From: Microbacteriaceae bacterium PS02066
GTDB taxonomy: Bacteria > Actinomycetota > Actinomycetes > Actinomycetales > Microbacteriaceae
Length of the DNA stretch: 64,000 bases
Direction of reading: 5' to 3'
Assembly (NCBI GenBank): GCA_029959545.1
Contig: JASCPH010000008.1
Location: 1-64,000, forward strand
The translations under genes and the position numbers were made by a program. The notes below the pieces were generated by a model, which saw only the letters and a program-made list of their open reading frames with translations, ran no database searches and had not been told where the DNA came from. Shown one piece after another: positions 52,335-62,040 of this stretch. The first letter of the stretch is position 1. Every line of letters starts with the position of its first letter.

Positions 52335-52934
52335 ATGATCGAGCTCCCCACCGATCTGCCCGCCGACCTCGCACCCCTCTCGTGGCTCCTGGGAGTCTGG
52401 GAGGGGACCGGAGTGATCGACTACGAGGCAGACGGTCACCACTTCTCGGGTGAGTTCACGCACCGCGTGAGCTTCAGCCACGACGGCGGAGATGCCGTCA
52501 ACTACTCCGCCACCGCGTGGCTCGGCGACGGCGAATCGCGCCGTCTGCTGGTCTCGGAGGTCGGCTTCTGGCGTGTCGTGCGACCGCAGGGTCCCGGAGA
52601 CCCGGGGCCGGGACTGCTCCCGGCCGTCTCGGACGAGCCGGCACGCACGGCCGATGACGTCGAGGCGCTGCGCACCGCCGACGGCGGCTTCGAGATCGCC
52701 GCGAACATCGTGCACGCCGACGGGGTGAGCGAGCTCTACCTCGGTCAGATCCGCGGCCCGCGCATCGACATCGCGACCGACGCGGTGATCGCCGCGCCCG
52801 GAACCAAGGCCTACACGGCGGCCACCCGGCTGTACGGCCTGGTCGACGGGCATCTGCTCTGGGCGTGGGATATCGCCGCCCTCGGATCCGAGCTCGGCTC
52901 GCACGCATCCGCCCGCCTGGCGAAGGTGGACTGA
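52335..52934 (+). CDS. FABP/nitrobindin-family heme-binding protein
   Basis: 199 residues of the nitrobindin-like beta-barrel family. The start [12 protein letters not shown] and the later C-terminal stretch with conserved H and Y fit the family fold, although the exact heme ligand is not certain by eye. Members bind heme and isomerise peroxynitrite or bind fatty acids. The stop overlaps the next start (ATGA), coupling it to the YgfZ gene. Confidence 0.82.
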   Translation: MIELPTDLPADLAPLSWLLGVWEGTGVIDYEADGHHFSGEFTHRVSFSHDGGDAVNYSATAWLGDGESRRLLVSEVGFWRVVRPQGPGDPGPGLLPAVSDEPARTADDVEALRTADGGFEIAANIVHADGVSELYLGQIRGPRIDIATDAVIAAPGTKAYTAATRLYGLVDGHLLWAWDIAALGSELGSHASARLAKVD

Positions 52935-54022
52935 TGATCGCTTCGCCCGCCGGCGCGATCACCGACGGCGATGTGCTGCTGCACGTCGGAGATCCGATGC
53001 GTGAACAGCGTGCGCTGGAGCGCGGCACGGCCATCGCGCCGCGCGCCGGCCGCGGCGTCATCGCCGTCACGGGCGTCGACCGGCTGAGTTGGCTCGATTC
53101 GATCACGACCCAGGCGCTCGCGCAGCTGGAGCCCGGGGTGTCCACCGAACTCCTGGTGCTCGACCCGCAGGGCCGCGTCGAACATGCGGCGGCCGTGCTG
53201 GACGACGGTGAGACGACCTGGCTCATCGCGGATGCGGGTGATGCCCCCGCCCTCGCGGCCTGGCTGGGCCGCATGCGCTTCCGGCTTCGGGTCGAGGTCC
53301 GCGACGCCTCGACCGAGGTCGCCGTCGTGGGCGCGACGGATGCGGGGCTCGCCCTCATCCGTCCTCTCACCGTCGGCGAGACGCCGCTCGTCTGGCGCGA
53401 CCCGTGGCCGGGGGTCGCCGTCGGCGGCGCCGCGTACGGTCCCGTCGAGGAGCACCCGGGCAGCCAGCGCAGCTGGAACGAGGCACTCGTGGATGCCTCC
53501 GAGGCCGCGCGGCTGGCGCAGCTGGCCGCATCCGGCGAGATCGGCTTCGCCGGTGAACTCGCGGTCGAGGCACTTCGTGTCGCCGCGTGGCGTCCCCGCT
53601 TCGCGGACGAGGTCGACGAGCGCACGATCCCGCATGAGCTCGACTGGCTCCGCACCGCGGTGCACCTCGACAAGGGCTGCTACCGCGGGCAGGAGACGGT
53701 GGCGAAGGTGCACAACCTCGGTCACCCGCCGCGTCGTCTGGTCAGCCTGCACCTGGACGGCAGCGCCGAATCCCTGCCCGCGCGCGGCGACGTGGTCGCC
53801 GTCGGTGACCTGGAGATCGGCCGCATCACCTCGGCCGCCCGCCACTTCGAGGACGGCCCGATCGCTCTGGCCGTCATCAAGCGCACGGCCGACACCGACG
53901 CCGATGTCGTCGTGCGCACGGCAGGCGGCGACGTCGCCGCATCCGTCACCACGGTCGTGCCGCCGGATGCGGGCGCCAGCGCCGGCGTGCCGCGCTTGCC
54001 CCGACTCTCGCGCCGGCGGTGA
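52934..54022 (+). CDS. ygfZ: YgfZ/GcvT-like folate-binding protein
   Basis: 362 residues of the tetrahydrofolate-binding YgfZ family, which helps build or repair iron-sulfur clusters. The family signature K-G-C-Y-x-G-Q-E is present as D-K-G-C-Y-R-G-Q-E-T-V, with N-terminal V-T-G-V-D-R-L-S-W-L-D-S. The ATG at 52934 overlaps the FABP stop, and its end overlaps the FUSC gene, so three genes are coupled. Confidence 0.92.
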   Translation: MIASPAGAITDGDVLLHVGDPMREQRALERGTAIAPRAGRGVIAVTGVDRLSWLDSITTQALAQLEPGVSTELLVLDPQGRVEHAAAVLDDGETTWLIADAGDAPALAAWLGRMRFRLRVEVRDASTEVAVVGATDAGLALIRPLTVGETPLVWRDPWPGVAVGGAAYGPVEEHPGSQRSWNEALVDASEAARLAQLAASGEIGFAGELAVEALRVAAWRPRFADEVDERTIPHELDWLRTAVHLDKGCYRGQETVAKVHNLGHPPRRLVSLHLDGSAESLPARGDVVAVGDLEIGRITSAARHFEDGPIALAVIKRTADTDADVVVRTAGGDVAASVTTVVPPDAGASAGVPRLPRLSRRR

Positions 54023-55137
54023 CGGTGCCCCCGGGCGGCGCCGACACCACGAGCGTGTCGACGCGGCTGCGAGAGCGCTTCGATCCGAGACCCGGTCTGT
54101 CGCGGGCGGTCACCGATCTGCCCGCCATCGCCCAGCTGACGGCGGCGGCGATGGGCGCGTACGTCTTCTCGCTGTTCGTGCTCGGCCACTCAGCTCCCGT
54201 GCTCGCCGGCACCGTGGCGGTGTCGAGCCTCGGGCTGGTGCGCGACGCGCGGCCGCGGCGCGTCGCCGAGACGGTGGCCGGGATGCTGCTCGGCATCGTC
54301 ATCTCCGAGGTCCTGCTGCGCCTGGTGGGTCCCGGCTGGTGGCAGCTCGGCATCACGCTCGCTGTGGTCGTCTTCGTCGCCAGGGCGCTGTCACCGCAGC
54401 CCGGCTTCGCCATCGCCGCGGCGATCCAGGGCCTCATCGTCCTGCTGTTCCCGATGGCACCGACCGAGGCGTCATGGAGCCGGTTGGCGGACGGTGCGGT
54501 CGGCGGCGTTGCGGCACTGCTGGTGACGGCCCTCGTTCCCCGCAATCCTCGCGCGGAGGTGCTGCGCGAGGCCCGGACGCTCTTCGCCGCGATCGACGAC
54601 GCGATCGTGACCCTCATCCGTGCGCTGGAGGACGGAGACCGTTCGCGTGCGGAGCGTGCACTGGAGAAGGCCCGAGCGCTCGATCCGCTCGTGCGGGCCT
54701 GGCAGGAATCGCTCGACTCCGCGGTCGCGGTCGCGCGCATCTCCCCGTTCCTGCGCAGGCGCCGCGCAGAGCTCGATCGTTACCGCCGCGTCATGGCGGC
54801 CACGGATCTCGCGGTGCGCAACCTCCGCGTCGTGGCGCGCCGATCCGGCTATCTCATCGACGACGGCGCGCCGCGCCCCATCCCCGCCGACCTGCTGCGG
54901 TCCCTGGCGCGGGCCCTCGCCCTCGTGGGGGAGTCGCTCGACGACATCGCGCAGCAGATTCCCGCACGCGAAGCAGCGCGGGCCGTCGCGCGCCACCTGG
55001 ATCCCGCGCAGCTCGCACCGGGCGCCTCCGCCGGCGAGCACAGCGTCATCTCCGCCCTGCGCCCGTTCGCGGTCGATCTGCTGGTGGCGACGGGCCTCAG
55101 CGAAGACGAGGCGCGGGCCGCCATGCCCCGCATCTGA
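54019..55137 (+). CDS. FUSC-family membrane protein
   Basis: 372 residues. The N-terminal half has about six hydrophobic helices (residues 35-175). The C-terminal half is a long soluble helical region containing A-R-I-S-P-F-L-R-R-R-R-A-E-L. This fits FUSC or aromatic-acid-exporter-like proteins, with one six-helix block. The start is a GTG at 54019 overlapping the ygfZ stop. Substrate unknown. Confidence 0.78.
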   Translation: MTVPPGGADTTSVSTRLRERFDPRPGLSRAVTDLPAIAQLTAAAMGAYVFSLFVLGHSAPVLAGTVAVSSLGLVRDARPRRVAETVAGMLLGIVISEVLLRLVGPGWWQLGITLAVVVFVARALSPQPGFAIAAAIQGLIVLLFPMAPTEASWSRLADGAVGGVAALLVTALVPRNPRAEVLREARTLFAAIDDAIVTLIRALEDGDRSRAERALEKARALDPLVRAWQESLDSAVAVARISPFLRRRRAELDRYRRVMAATDLAVRNLRVVARRSGYLIDDGAPRPIPADLLRSLARALALVGESLDDIAQQIPAREAARAVARHLDPAQLAPGASAGEHSVISALRPFAVDLLVATGLSEDEARAAMPRI

Positions 55138-55148
55138 GACACCGCCTC

Positions 55149-55964
55149 TCAGCGAGGCGCCACCTGCTCCCACGGCACCGTGAGCTCACCCAGGCGCCAC
55201 CGCGAACGCTGCCGGAGAGGCCACCCGTCCGCATCGAGTGCCGCGAGCGCCGCCTGCCATCGTTGCGCGGGGGAGAACGTCGCCAGGGGCGCCGCGCGTG
55301 TCCACTCCGCATCCAGCGCGCGCAGCAGCTCGTGCACGCCCTCGCCCGGCACATTGCGGTGGATCAGCGCCTTCGGCAGACGCTCGGCCCCGATCGAGGG
55401 AAGCTCCAGACCGGTCAGCCGCAGCGAGATCGTCAGCGTGCGCGGACGGGCATCGGCACCGATCTCGACCCATGTGCTGATGCGTCCGAGCTCGTCGCAC
55501 GTGCCCTCGACGAGGATGCCGCCCGCATCCAGGCGAGATGCCATGCGCTCCCAGGCCGCCGGAACCTCGTCCTCGTCGTACTGGCGCAGTACATTGAACG
55601 CGCGGATGATGCGTGGCCGCTCCGGCACCGGGATCTCGAAGCCGCCGCGGGCGAACGAGACCCGCGCGTCGGGGCGGAAGATCGTCGCCTGTTCGCGGAC
55701 GCTCTCGAGCTGCGCACGAGCACGTGCCACGCGCGCGGGATCGATCTCCAGTCCCCACACGCGCACATCCGGGCGGACGCGGTGCAGTCGCGCCTCGAGC
55801 TCGAGGGCGGTGACGCCGCTCGCCCCGAAGCCGAGATCAACCACGAGCGGCTCCGGCTCCGCCGTCCGAAGCGAGCGGTGGCGCGCGATCCACCTGTCCA
55901 CGCGTCGGAGGCGGTTCGTGCCCGTCGTACCTCGGGTGATGCGACCCGAAGGTGTAGGACTCAT
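55149..55964 (-). CDS. Class I SAM-dependent methyltransferase
   Basis: 271 residues with a Rossmann methyltransferase fold. The SAM-binding motif I is L-V-V-D-L-G-F-G-A-S-G, the acidic residue is in L-E-I-D-P-A-R, and motif IV-like G-G-I-L-V-E-G-T follows. Arg-rich N-terminus. The substrate is unknown. Convergent with the FUSC gene and divergent from gpmA. Confidence 0.82.
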   Translation of the reverse strand: MSPTPSGRITRGTTGTNRLRRVDRWIARHRSLRTAEPEPLVVDLGFGASGVTALELEARLHRVRPDVRVWGLEIDPARVARARAQLESVREQATIFRPDARVSFARGGFEIPVPERPRIIRAFNVLRQYDEDEVPAAWERMASRLDAGGILVEGTCDELGRISTWVEIGADARPRTLTISLRLTGLELPSIGAERLPKALIHRNVPGEGVHELLRALDAEWTRAAPLATFSPAQRWQAALAALDADGWPLRQRSRWRLGELTVPWEQVAPR

Positions 55965-56004
55965 GGCCCCATGATGCCAGCGTCGCGGTCGATATCATGG
56001 GCTC

Positions 56005-56751
56005 ATGACCACCCCTCATACCCTGATCCTGCTGCGCCACGGCCAAAGCCAGTGGAACGAGCTCAACCTCTTCACCGGATGGGTCGACGTGCGACTGACC
56101 GACCAGGGCAAGGCCGAGGCCGCCCGTGGCGGCGAGCTGCTCGCCGAGGCGGGCCTGCTGCCCGACGTCGTCCACACGTCGCTGCTGAGTCGCGCGATCC
56201 AGACCGCGAACCTCGCGCTCGACGCCGCCGACCGTCTGTGGATCCCCGTCAAGCGCACCTGGCGCCTCAACGAGCGCCACTACGGCGCGCTGCAGGGCAA
56301 GGACAAGGCCGAGACCCTCGCCGAGTTCGGTCAGGAGCAGTTCATGCTGTGGCGTCGTTCCTTCGACGTTCCGCCGCCGCCGCTCGATGACGCATCCGAG
56401 TTCAGCCAGGTGAACGACCCCCGCTACGCGGGGATCGACGGCGAGGTGCCGCGCACCGAGTCGCTGAAGCTCGTGATCGACCGACTCCTGCCGTACTGGA
56501 GCGAGTCCATCGTCCCCGACCTCACCGCCGGCAAGACGGTGCTCGTCGCCGCCCACGGCAACTCGCTGCGCGGCCTCGTGAAGCACCTCGAGGGCATCAG
56601 CGACGACGACATCGCCGAGCTGAACATCCCCACCGGCATCCCGCTGGTGTACCGCCTCGACGAGAACCTGCAGGCGCTGGGCAAGGGCGAGTACCTCGAC
56701 CCCGAGGCAGCTGCGGCGGGCGCTGCCGCCGTCGCCAACCAGGGCAAGTAA
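56005..56751 (+). CDS. gpmA: 2,3-bisphosphoglycerate-dependent phosphoglycerate mutase
   Basis: 248 residues. A glycolytic enzyme interconverting 3- and 2-phosphoglycerate. The phospho-histidine motif is [11 protein letters not shown] at the start, with H in A-A-H-G-N-S-L-R and the conserved [10 protein letters not shown]. Full family length. Ends at a strong hairpin shared with phoU. The neighbour order gpm, senX3, regX3 is also found in mycobacteria. Confidence 0.96.
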   Translation: MTTPHTLILLRHGQSQWNELNLFTGWVDVRLTDQGKAEAARGGELLAEAGLLPDVVHTSLLSRAIQTANLALDAADRLWIPVKRTWRLNERHYGALQGKDKAETLAEFGQEQFMLWRRSFDVPPPPLDDASEFSQVNDPRYAGIDGEVPRTESLKLVIDRLLPYWSESIVPDLTAGKTVLVAAHGNSLRGLVKHLEGISDDDIAELNIPTGIPLVYRLDENLQALGKGEYLDPEAAAAGAAAVANQGK

Positions 56752-56757
56752 GCCGAT

Positions 56758-56800
56758 ACGGGAAGGGCCCGGATGCGTGATGCATCCGGGCCCTTCCCGT
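56758..56800. terminator. Bidirectional terminator between gpmA and phoU
   Basis: A perfect 19-base stem (56758-56776 with 56782-56800), loop GTGAT. It stands between two convergent genes and can stop both transcripts. Confidence 0.8.
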
Positions 56801-56812
56801 GTGTCTGCGAGG

Positions 56813-57481
56813 TCAGATCTGGGGCTCGACCTCGGACTGCGGCGCCCAGTCGCCGGTCGCGAGGTAGACGATCTTCTTCGCGACCGACACCGCGTGGTCG
56901 CCGAAGCGCTCGTGGTAACGGCTCGCCAGGGTCGCGTCGACCGTCGCCGCCGCCTCGCCCTGCCAGGACTCGCTGAGGACCTTCTCGAAGACGCTGACGT
57001 GCAGCTCGTCGAGCTTGTCGTCCTCGTTGCGCAGCTGCTCGGCGAGGTCCAGGTCGCGCGTGCGCAGCAGCTCGGTGAGCTTGCGGGCCACGTCGACGTC
57101 GATCTCGCCCATCTTCGTGAACGTGCCCTTGAGGCCCTTCGGGATGGCGCGGTCGGGGAAGCGCATACGGGTCAGCTGCGCGATGTGCTCGGCGATGTCG
57201 CCCATCCGCTCGAGCGATGCGCTGATGCGCAGTGCCGAGACGACCGTGCGCAGGTCGCTCGCGACGGGCTGCTGCCGGGCGAGGATATCGATCGCCAGCT
57301 CGTCGAGCTCGATCGCCTTGTCATCGATCACGGAGTCGTTGTCGATGACCTCTTCGGCGAGCGCGACATCGCTCGTGCCGAACGCCCTCGTCGCCTTCTC
57401 GATGGCCTCGGTGACGAGCTCGGAGATCTCGACGAGCCGGACACGGACCTCGTCGAGGGACTGCTGGAAAACCTCGCGCAT
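56813..57481 (-). CDS. phoU: Phosphate system regulator PhoU
   Basis: 222 residues, all-helical, with two PhoU repeats that end in the metal-binding pattern E-R-M-G-D-I-A-E-H and Y-H-E-R-F-G-D-H-A-V. It links Pst transport to the SenX3-RegX3 kinase and also limits phosphate influx. Divergent from senX3, 168 bases away; a separate Pst locus lies 15 kb to the left. Confidence 0.95.
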   Translation of the reverse strand: MREVFQQSLDEVRVRLVEISELVTEAIEKATRAFGTSDVALAEEVIDNDSVIDDKAIELDELAIDILARQQPVASDLRTVVSALRISASLERMGDIAEHIAQLTRMRFPDRAIPKGLKGTFTKMGEIDVDVARKLTELLRTRDLDLAEQLRNEDDKLDELHVSVFEKVLSESWQGEAAATVDATLASRYHERFGDHAVSVAKKIVYLATGDWAPQSEVEPQI

Positions 57482-57649
57482 GAAACAGGCACCTTCCTGG
57501 GGTGATCGTGGGCGGCACGGGACGGGCCCGGGCGATTCTCGCCGTCGAAGGTTAACGAACGGTGCCGCGGGAGTGAATGTTACCTGCGCTGCCGCCCCCG
57601 GAGGCGTCTGAGACGGGGTGCGGGTTCAGCATCCATTTACGCTGGAGCC

Positions 57650-58882
57650 ATGAACTCGTCGCAGCTCGCGCTGCTGGCCCTGGTCATGGGCGTCGTCCTC
57701 GGGGCGTCGATCACCCTCCTGATCATCGGTGCGATGCGGGCCAGGGCGCGCGTCGAGGCGCGCAACTCGACGGCCGTTCCCGAGGGTGTCCCGGATGTCC
57801 TGGCCGCCATGGACGACAGCGCGATCGTGGTGGACGGTTCCGGGACGGTGCGTGCCGCATCCGCCTCGGCCGAGGCTTTCGGCATCCACGTCGACGAGGT
57901 CGTGCCGGACGATCACATCCGCGAGCTCGCGCGCGCGGTGCGCTCGGGAGGGATCAGCACGGCGAGCCTGACGCTGCGACGCTCCTCCTCTCCCGCGGAG
58001 CCCCGGCTCGTCTCGGCCCGCGCGACGACCATCTCGCCGAAGCTCGTGCTCATCGTCATCCGCGACATCACCGAACGTGAACGGGTCGAGCAGATGCGCC
58101 GCGACTTCGTCGCGAACACCTCGCACGAGCTGAAGACGCCCGTGGGCGCGGTGAGCCTGCTCGCGGAGGCGATCGAGTCGGCCGCGGACGATCCCGCGCA
58201 GGTACGGATCTTCGCCGGTCGCCTCAGCGCAGAGGCGCAGCGGCTCGCCTCCCTGACCTCGCGCGTCATGAATCTCTCCCGGCTGCAGTCGGCGGACGAG
58301 CTCGCCGAGGTCGGCGACGTGTCGGTGGACTCCGTCGTCACGGCCGCCTGCGAGGCGCACGCGCTCGCCGCAGGCTCGGCCGGGGTGACGGTCGTGCGCG
58401 GCGGGACGCGAGGTCTGTATGTGCGCGGCGACACGCAGATCCTCACCGAGGCGCTCGGCAACCTGGTCGCCAACGCGATCGCGTACTCGCCCAGCGGCTC
58501 CAGCGTCGGCATCGGGGTCAAGCAGGTGCACAACTCCGTGGAGATCGCGGTCACCGACCGAGGCATCGGCATCTCCGAGGCGGACCAGCAGCGCGTGTTC
58601 GAGCGCTTCTTCCGCTCTGATCAGGCGCGCTCTCGCCGCACGGGCGGCACGGGGCTGGGACTGTCGATCGTGAAGCATGCCGTCCAACGCCACGGCGGTG
58701 AGGTGCGTGTCTGGTCGCGCGTCGGGCGTGGCTCGACCTTCACCATCCAGCTTCCGATCGCATCGCCGCCGGACGACCTCGAGGCACCGGCCGCCCGCGG
58801 CCGCCGTCGACCCAAGAAGACCAAGAAGACCCCCGTCGCGTCTCCGACCGCGGCACCGAACCCGAACGGAGTCACCGAATGA
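57650..58882 (+). CDS. senX3: Phosphate-sensing histidine kinase SenX3 (PhoR-like)
   Basis: 410 residues. Two N-terminal hydrophobic stretches (about 7-27) anchor it; then a PAS-like region, a dimerisation histidine in N-T-S-H159-E-L-K-T-P, and the ATPase domain with N-box N-A-I-A-Y, G1 box D-R-G-I-G-I and G2 box G-G-T-G-L-G-L. A Lys/Pro-rich tail ends the protein. Senses phosphate status with PhoU and Pst. The regX3 start overlaps its stop (ATGA). Confidence 0.93.
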   Translation: MNSSQLALLALVMGVVLGASITLLIIGAMRARARVEARNSTAVPEGVPDVLAAMDDSAIVVDGSGTVRAASASAEAFGIHVDEVVPDDHIRELARAVRSGGISTASLTLRRSSSPAEPRLVSARATTISPKLVLIVIRDITERERVEQMRRDFVANTSHELKTPVGAVSLLAEAIESAADDPAQVRIFAGRLSAEAQRLASLTSRVMNLSRLQSADELAEVGDVSVDSVVTAACEAHALAAGSAGVTVVRGGTRGLYVRGDTQILTEALGNLVANAIAYSPSGSSVGIGVKQVHNSVEIAVTDRGIGISEADQQRVFERFFRSDQARSRRTGGTGLGLSIVKHAVQRHGGEVRVWSRVGRGSTFTIQLPIASPPDDLEAPAARGRRRPKKTKKTPVASPTAAPNPNGVTE

Positions 58883-59562
58883 CCCGCGTCCTGATCGTCG
58901 AGGACGAGCCCGACCTCGCCGACCCGCTCGCCTACCTGCTTCGCAGGGAGGGGTTCGAGGTCGAGATCGCCGAAGACGGCGCCATCGCGCTCTCCGCGTT
59001 CCGTGAACGCGGCGCCGACATCGTTCTGCTCGACCTGATGCTGCCGGGCATGCCCGGCACCGAGGTGTGCCGTCAGATCCGCACCGTCTCGTCTGTGCCG
59101 ATCATCATGCTGACCGCCAAAGACAGCGAGGTGGACATCGTCGTGGGGCTGGAGCTCGGCGCCGACGATTACGTCACCAAGCCCTACTCGGCCAGGGAGC
59201 TGCTGGCGCGGATGCGGGCGGTCCTGCGCCGCTTCGCTCAGGTGGAGGCCGACCTCGACGAGCGCGTTCTGCAGGGCGGACGGGTGACGCTCGACATCGA
59301 CCGCCACACCGTGACCGTCGGCGGCGAAGAGATCAACATGCCGCTCAAGGAGTTCGAGCTCCTCGAGGTCCTGATGCGCAACGCCGGCCGGGTTCTGACC
59401 CGGGGCCAGCTCATCGATCGGGTGTGGGGCACCGACTATTTCGGCGATACGAAGACCCTGGACGTGCACATCAAGCGCATCCGCTCACGCATCGAGGAGA
59501 ACCCGAGCGATCCGGTCATGCTGGTGACCGTCCGCGGACTCGGCTACCGGTTCGAGGCCTGA
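58879..59562 (+). CDS. regX3: Phosphate response regulator RegX3 (PhoB-like)
   Basis: 227 residues of the OmpR/PhoB family. The receiver has the acid pocket V-E-D-E-P-D and the phospho-acceptor D52 in L-L-D52-L-M-L-P-G. The C-terminal winged helix has the recognition region T-K-T-L-D-V-H-I-K-R-I-R-S-R. It is the expected activator at the PHO boxes next to pstS and the peptide synthetase. Coupled to senX3. Confidence 0.95.
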   Translation: MTRVLIVEDEPDLADPLAYLLRREGFEVEIAEDGAIALSAFRERGADIVLLDLMLPGMPGTEVCRQIRTVSSVPIIMLTAKDSEVDIVVGLELGADDYVTKPYSARELLARMRAVLRRFAQVEADLDERVLQGGRVTLDIDRHTVTVGGEEINMPLKEFELLEVLMRNAGRVLTRGQLIDRVWGTDYFGDTKTLDVHIKRIRSRIEENPSDPVMLVTVRGLGYRFEA

Positions 59563-59587
59563 GGCCTGCGGCCTGAGGCCAAAGGGG

Positions 59588-59619
59588 AAGGGCGGGGCAC
59601 CCGGAGGTGTCCCGCCCTT
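59588..59619. terminator. Terminator after regX3
   Basis: AAGGGCGGGGCAC (59588-59600) pairs with GTGTCCCGCCCTT (59607-59619), one G-T pair, with a short T-run after it on the plus strand. It lies between convergent genes. Confidence 0.72.
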
Positions 59620-59634
59620 TCGCGTGCGCTGCGC

Positions 59635-60105
59635 TCAGGGAACGAGCGGCGTCAGGTAGTCGAGGTCGCCGTTGAGGACCGGGATCTCCACCCGAGCACC
59701 CTCGCCGTCGCCGGACTGGAAGAAGATCGGCACGGTCGACCCGGGGCGGGCGCCGAGGTCCTCGATGAGCAGGGGATCGGTGTCCTCGGTGCCGAGGCTC
59801 ACCGTGTCGCCTGCCGGAACACGCACGGTCAGCTTGACGGCGTTCTCGCCGACCTCGAGGTTGAGCACCTGCGAGGAGTCGCTCTCGTTCACGATCGCGG
59901 CCACGAAGTTGCCCTCGGTGCCCTCGTCGTTGGCGACCACGAGCGCGTTGCGCACGGCGAGCGGTCCGCTCGACGCCGGCACGTTCAGTCCGTCGGCGGG
60001 GGAGTAGGGGATCGTCGTGCTCTGCGGCGAGAGCATGGCGCAGCCGCTGGTTCCCAGTGCGACAGCAGCCGCCACGACGACGGACGCGATCAGGCGCGTT
60101 TTCAC
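59635..60105 (-). CDS. Secreted lipoprotein of unknown function
   Basis: 156 residues. Signal peptide with basic start and lipobox T-S-G-C at residue 22, so membrane-anchored outside. The mature part is a single beta-rich domain (V-L-N-L-E-V-G, V-K-L-T-V-R-V-P-A-G-D-T-V-S-L-G) that resembles a copper-chaperone or DNA-modification-associated lipoprotein fold by pattern only. GTG start at 60105 behind GGGAGGA. Convergent with regX3 and divergent from carD. Confidence 0.68.
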   Translation of the reverse strand: MKTRLIASVVVAAAVALGTSGCAMLSPQSTTIPYSPADGLNVPASSGPLAVRNALVVANDEGTEGNFVAAIVNESDSSQVLNLEVGENAVKLTVRVPAGDTVSLGTEDTDPLLIEDLGARPGSTVPIFFQSGDGEGARVEIPVLNGDLDYLTPLVP

Positions 60106-60339
60106 GGTTCCTCCCGGTTGCAGACGGCTTCTCCAGCATTCTACGGGGTCCCGCCCGCCCATTCCGTGCCGCCGCCCTCGCGTGCGCCGTTCGGTGAGCG
60201 AGTGGAGTCGAGCGAGACGCGCGCGTGCGTCCGTGCGCGGGATGCGGGTGCGCGGGGATGGGGGACGTGAGGCGAGGGCGCGAACCCTAGCGCATCGGGC
60301 CCTGTGGTATCCTGGTCGTTGCCGAAAGGACATAACTCC

Positions 60340-60822
60340 ATGCTTTTTGAGGTTGGCGAAACGGTCGTCTATCCGCACCACGGTGCCGCGACCATCATCG
60401 AGGTCAAGGAACGCGTCATCAAGGGCGAGACCAAGAAGTACTTGAAGCTCAACGTCACCCAAGGCGATCTGGTCATCGAGGTTCCGGCCGACAACGTCGA
60501 CCTCGTGGGTGTGCGCGACGTGATCGGCAAGGACGGTCTCGAGCGCGTTTTCGAGGTGCTGCGTGCTCCCTTCACCGAGGAGCCGACCAACTGGTCGCGC
60601 CGCTACAAGGCGAACCTCGAGAAGCTCGCTTCGGGCGATGTGATCAAGGTCAGCGAGGTCGTGCGCGACCTGTGGCGTCGCGATCAGGACCGTGGTCTGT
60701 CCGCGGGTGAGAAGCGCATGCTCGCCAAGGCCAAGCAGATCCTCGTCTCCGAGCTGGCGCTCGCTGAGAAGACCGACGAGGAGAAGGCCAGCGTGCTGCT
60801 CGAAGAGGTTCTCGCCAGCTGA
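60340..60822 (+). CDS. carD: CarD-type RNA polymerase-binding regulator
   Basis: 160 residues. The N-terminal part, [14 protein letters not shown], is the RNA-polymerase beta-interacting Tudor-like fold; the rest is the helical DNA-binding domain with K-Y-L-K-L-N and W-S-R-R-Y-K. It stabilises open promoter complexes and tunes rRNA and stress transcription in actinobacteria. GAAAGGA precedes the ATG. The ispDF gene follows after 14 bases, the usual actinobacterial order. Confidence 0.95.
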   Translation: MLFEVGETVVYPHHGAATIIEVKERVIKGETKKYLKLNVTQGDLVIEVPADNVDLVGVRDVIGKDGLERVFEVLRAPFTEEPTNWSRRYKANLEKLASGDVIKVSEVVRDLWRRDQDRGLSAGEKRMLAKAKQILVSELALAEKTDEEKASVLLEEVLAS

Positions 60823-60836
60823 CGAAAGGCGCCTTC

Positions 60837-62036
60837 GTGCCTCAGCCCGTGCCGCGGATCGCGGTCGTTGTCGTCGCCGGCGGGTCGGGGACCCGTCTCG
60901 GTGAAGACCTTCCTAAGGCATTCGTCGGGATCGACGAGCACACGATGCTGCGTCATGCCCTTGACGGTGTGTTCCGCAGTGCCCTCGACGCCCAGGTGGT
61001 CGTCGTCGCACCCGTGGACCGTACCGGCGAGGCCCTGACGGAGGCGCTCGCGGCCGCGGGCGATGCGCGTGAGCGCGTGAGCGTCGTCGCCGGTGGGGAT
61101 ACTCGTCAGAAGTCGGTCGCCGCGGGTCTCGCCGCGCTCTGGGGCGATATCGAGATCGTGCTCGTGCACGACGCGGCCCGCGCGCTGACCCCGCCCGAGG
61201 TCTTCACCCGGATCGTGGAGGCCGTCGAGCGGACCGGATGGGGGGCTGTCCCCGTTCTTCCCGTGGTCGACACGATCAAGCGCGTCGACGGCGACGAGAT
61301 CATCGGCGTGGTCGATCGTTCCGAGCTGGGGGCGGCGCAGACCCCGCAGGGATTCCGGCGCGACGTCCTGAGTGCGGCCTACGCCGTCGCCGATGCCGAG
61401 TTCACGGACGATGCGGCGCTCGTCGCGGCGGCAGGTCACCGGATCGCGGCCGTCGCAGGCGATGCTCTCGGCTTCAAGATCACGCATCCCGCCGACCTCG
61501 AGCGCGCCCGCGCACTCCTGATGCCCGCCGCCGAGCACCCGGTGCGACTTCAGCAGCCGGCGCCGGCGCCGCGCGTGGGCGTGGGCACCGACGTGCACGC
61601 CTTCGCGGGGGACGGCGAGCTGTGGCTCGCGGGGTTGCGCTGGCCGGATGAGCCCGCCCTGTCCGGGCATTCGGACGGGGATGCGGTCGCTCACGCCGTC
61701 GTCGACGCGGTTCTGGCGGCGGCGGGTCTCGGCGACATCGGCACCCACTTCGGCGTCGACCGCCCCGAGTATGCGAACGCGCACGCCGGCGCCTTCTTCG
61801 CGCGCACCCGCGCTCTGGTGGGCGAAGCGGGCTGGGTGATCGGCAATGTCTCGGTGCAGGTCCAGGCCACGCGTCCGCGGTTCGCAGGGCGGCGGCGCGA
61901 GGCGGAGGCCGTGCTGAGCGAGGCCCTGGGCGCCCCCGTATCCGTCTCGGCTACGACCACCGATGGGCTCGGGTTCGAGGGGCGCGGCGAAGGCGTCTTC
62001 GCGGTCGCGGTCGCCATGTTGCTGCCCGCGCAGTGA
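60837..62036 (+). CDS. ispDF: IspD-IspF bifunctional isoprenoid enzyme
   Basis: 399 residues. Residues 1-235 are IspD, cytidylyltransferase of the MEP pathway (G-G-S-G-T-R-L, V-H-D-A-A-R, T-P-Q-G-F). Residues 240-399 are IspF, the 2-C-methyl-D-erythritol 2,4-cyclodiphosphate synthase, with metal ligands in G-T-D-V-H-A-F and the tail T-T-D-G-L-G-F-E-G-R-G-E-G. The natural fusion joins two non-consecutive steps. GTG start at 60837. Co-transcribed with carD. Confidence 0.94.
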   Translation: MPQPVPRIAVVVVAGGSGTRLGEDLPKAFVGIDEHTMLRHALDGVFRSALDAQVVVVAPVDRTGEALTEALAAAGDARERVSVVAGGDTRQKSVAAGLAALWGDIEIVLVHDAARALTPPEVFTRIVEAVERTGWGAVPVLPVVDTIKRVDGDEIIGVVDRSELGAAQTPQGFRRDVLSAAYAVADAEFTDDAALVAAAGHRIAAVAGDALGFKITHPADLERARALLMPAAEHPVRLQQPAPAPRVGVGTDVHAFAGDGELWLAGLRWPDEPALSGHSDGDAVAHAVVDAVLAAAGLGDIGTHFGVDRPEYANAHAGAFFARTRALVGEAGWVIGNVSVQVQATRPRFAGRRREAEAVLSEALGAPVSVSATTTDGLGFEGRGEGVFAVAVAMLLPAQ

Positions 62037-62040
62037 CCGG

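Noticed and set aside
53184-56390. 1068-codon plus-strand frame over ygfZ, FUSC and the methyltransferase
   Set aside because: Arg/Ser-rich translation without domains; ygfZ and the FUSC gene in other frames have clear families.
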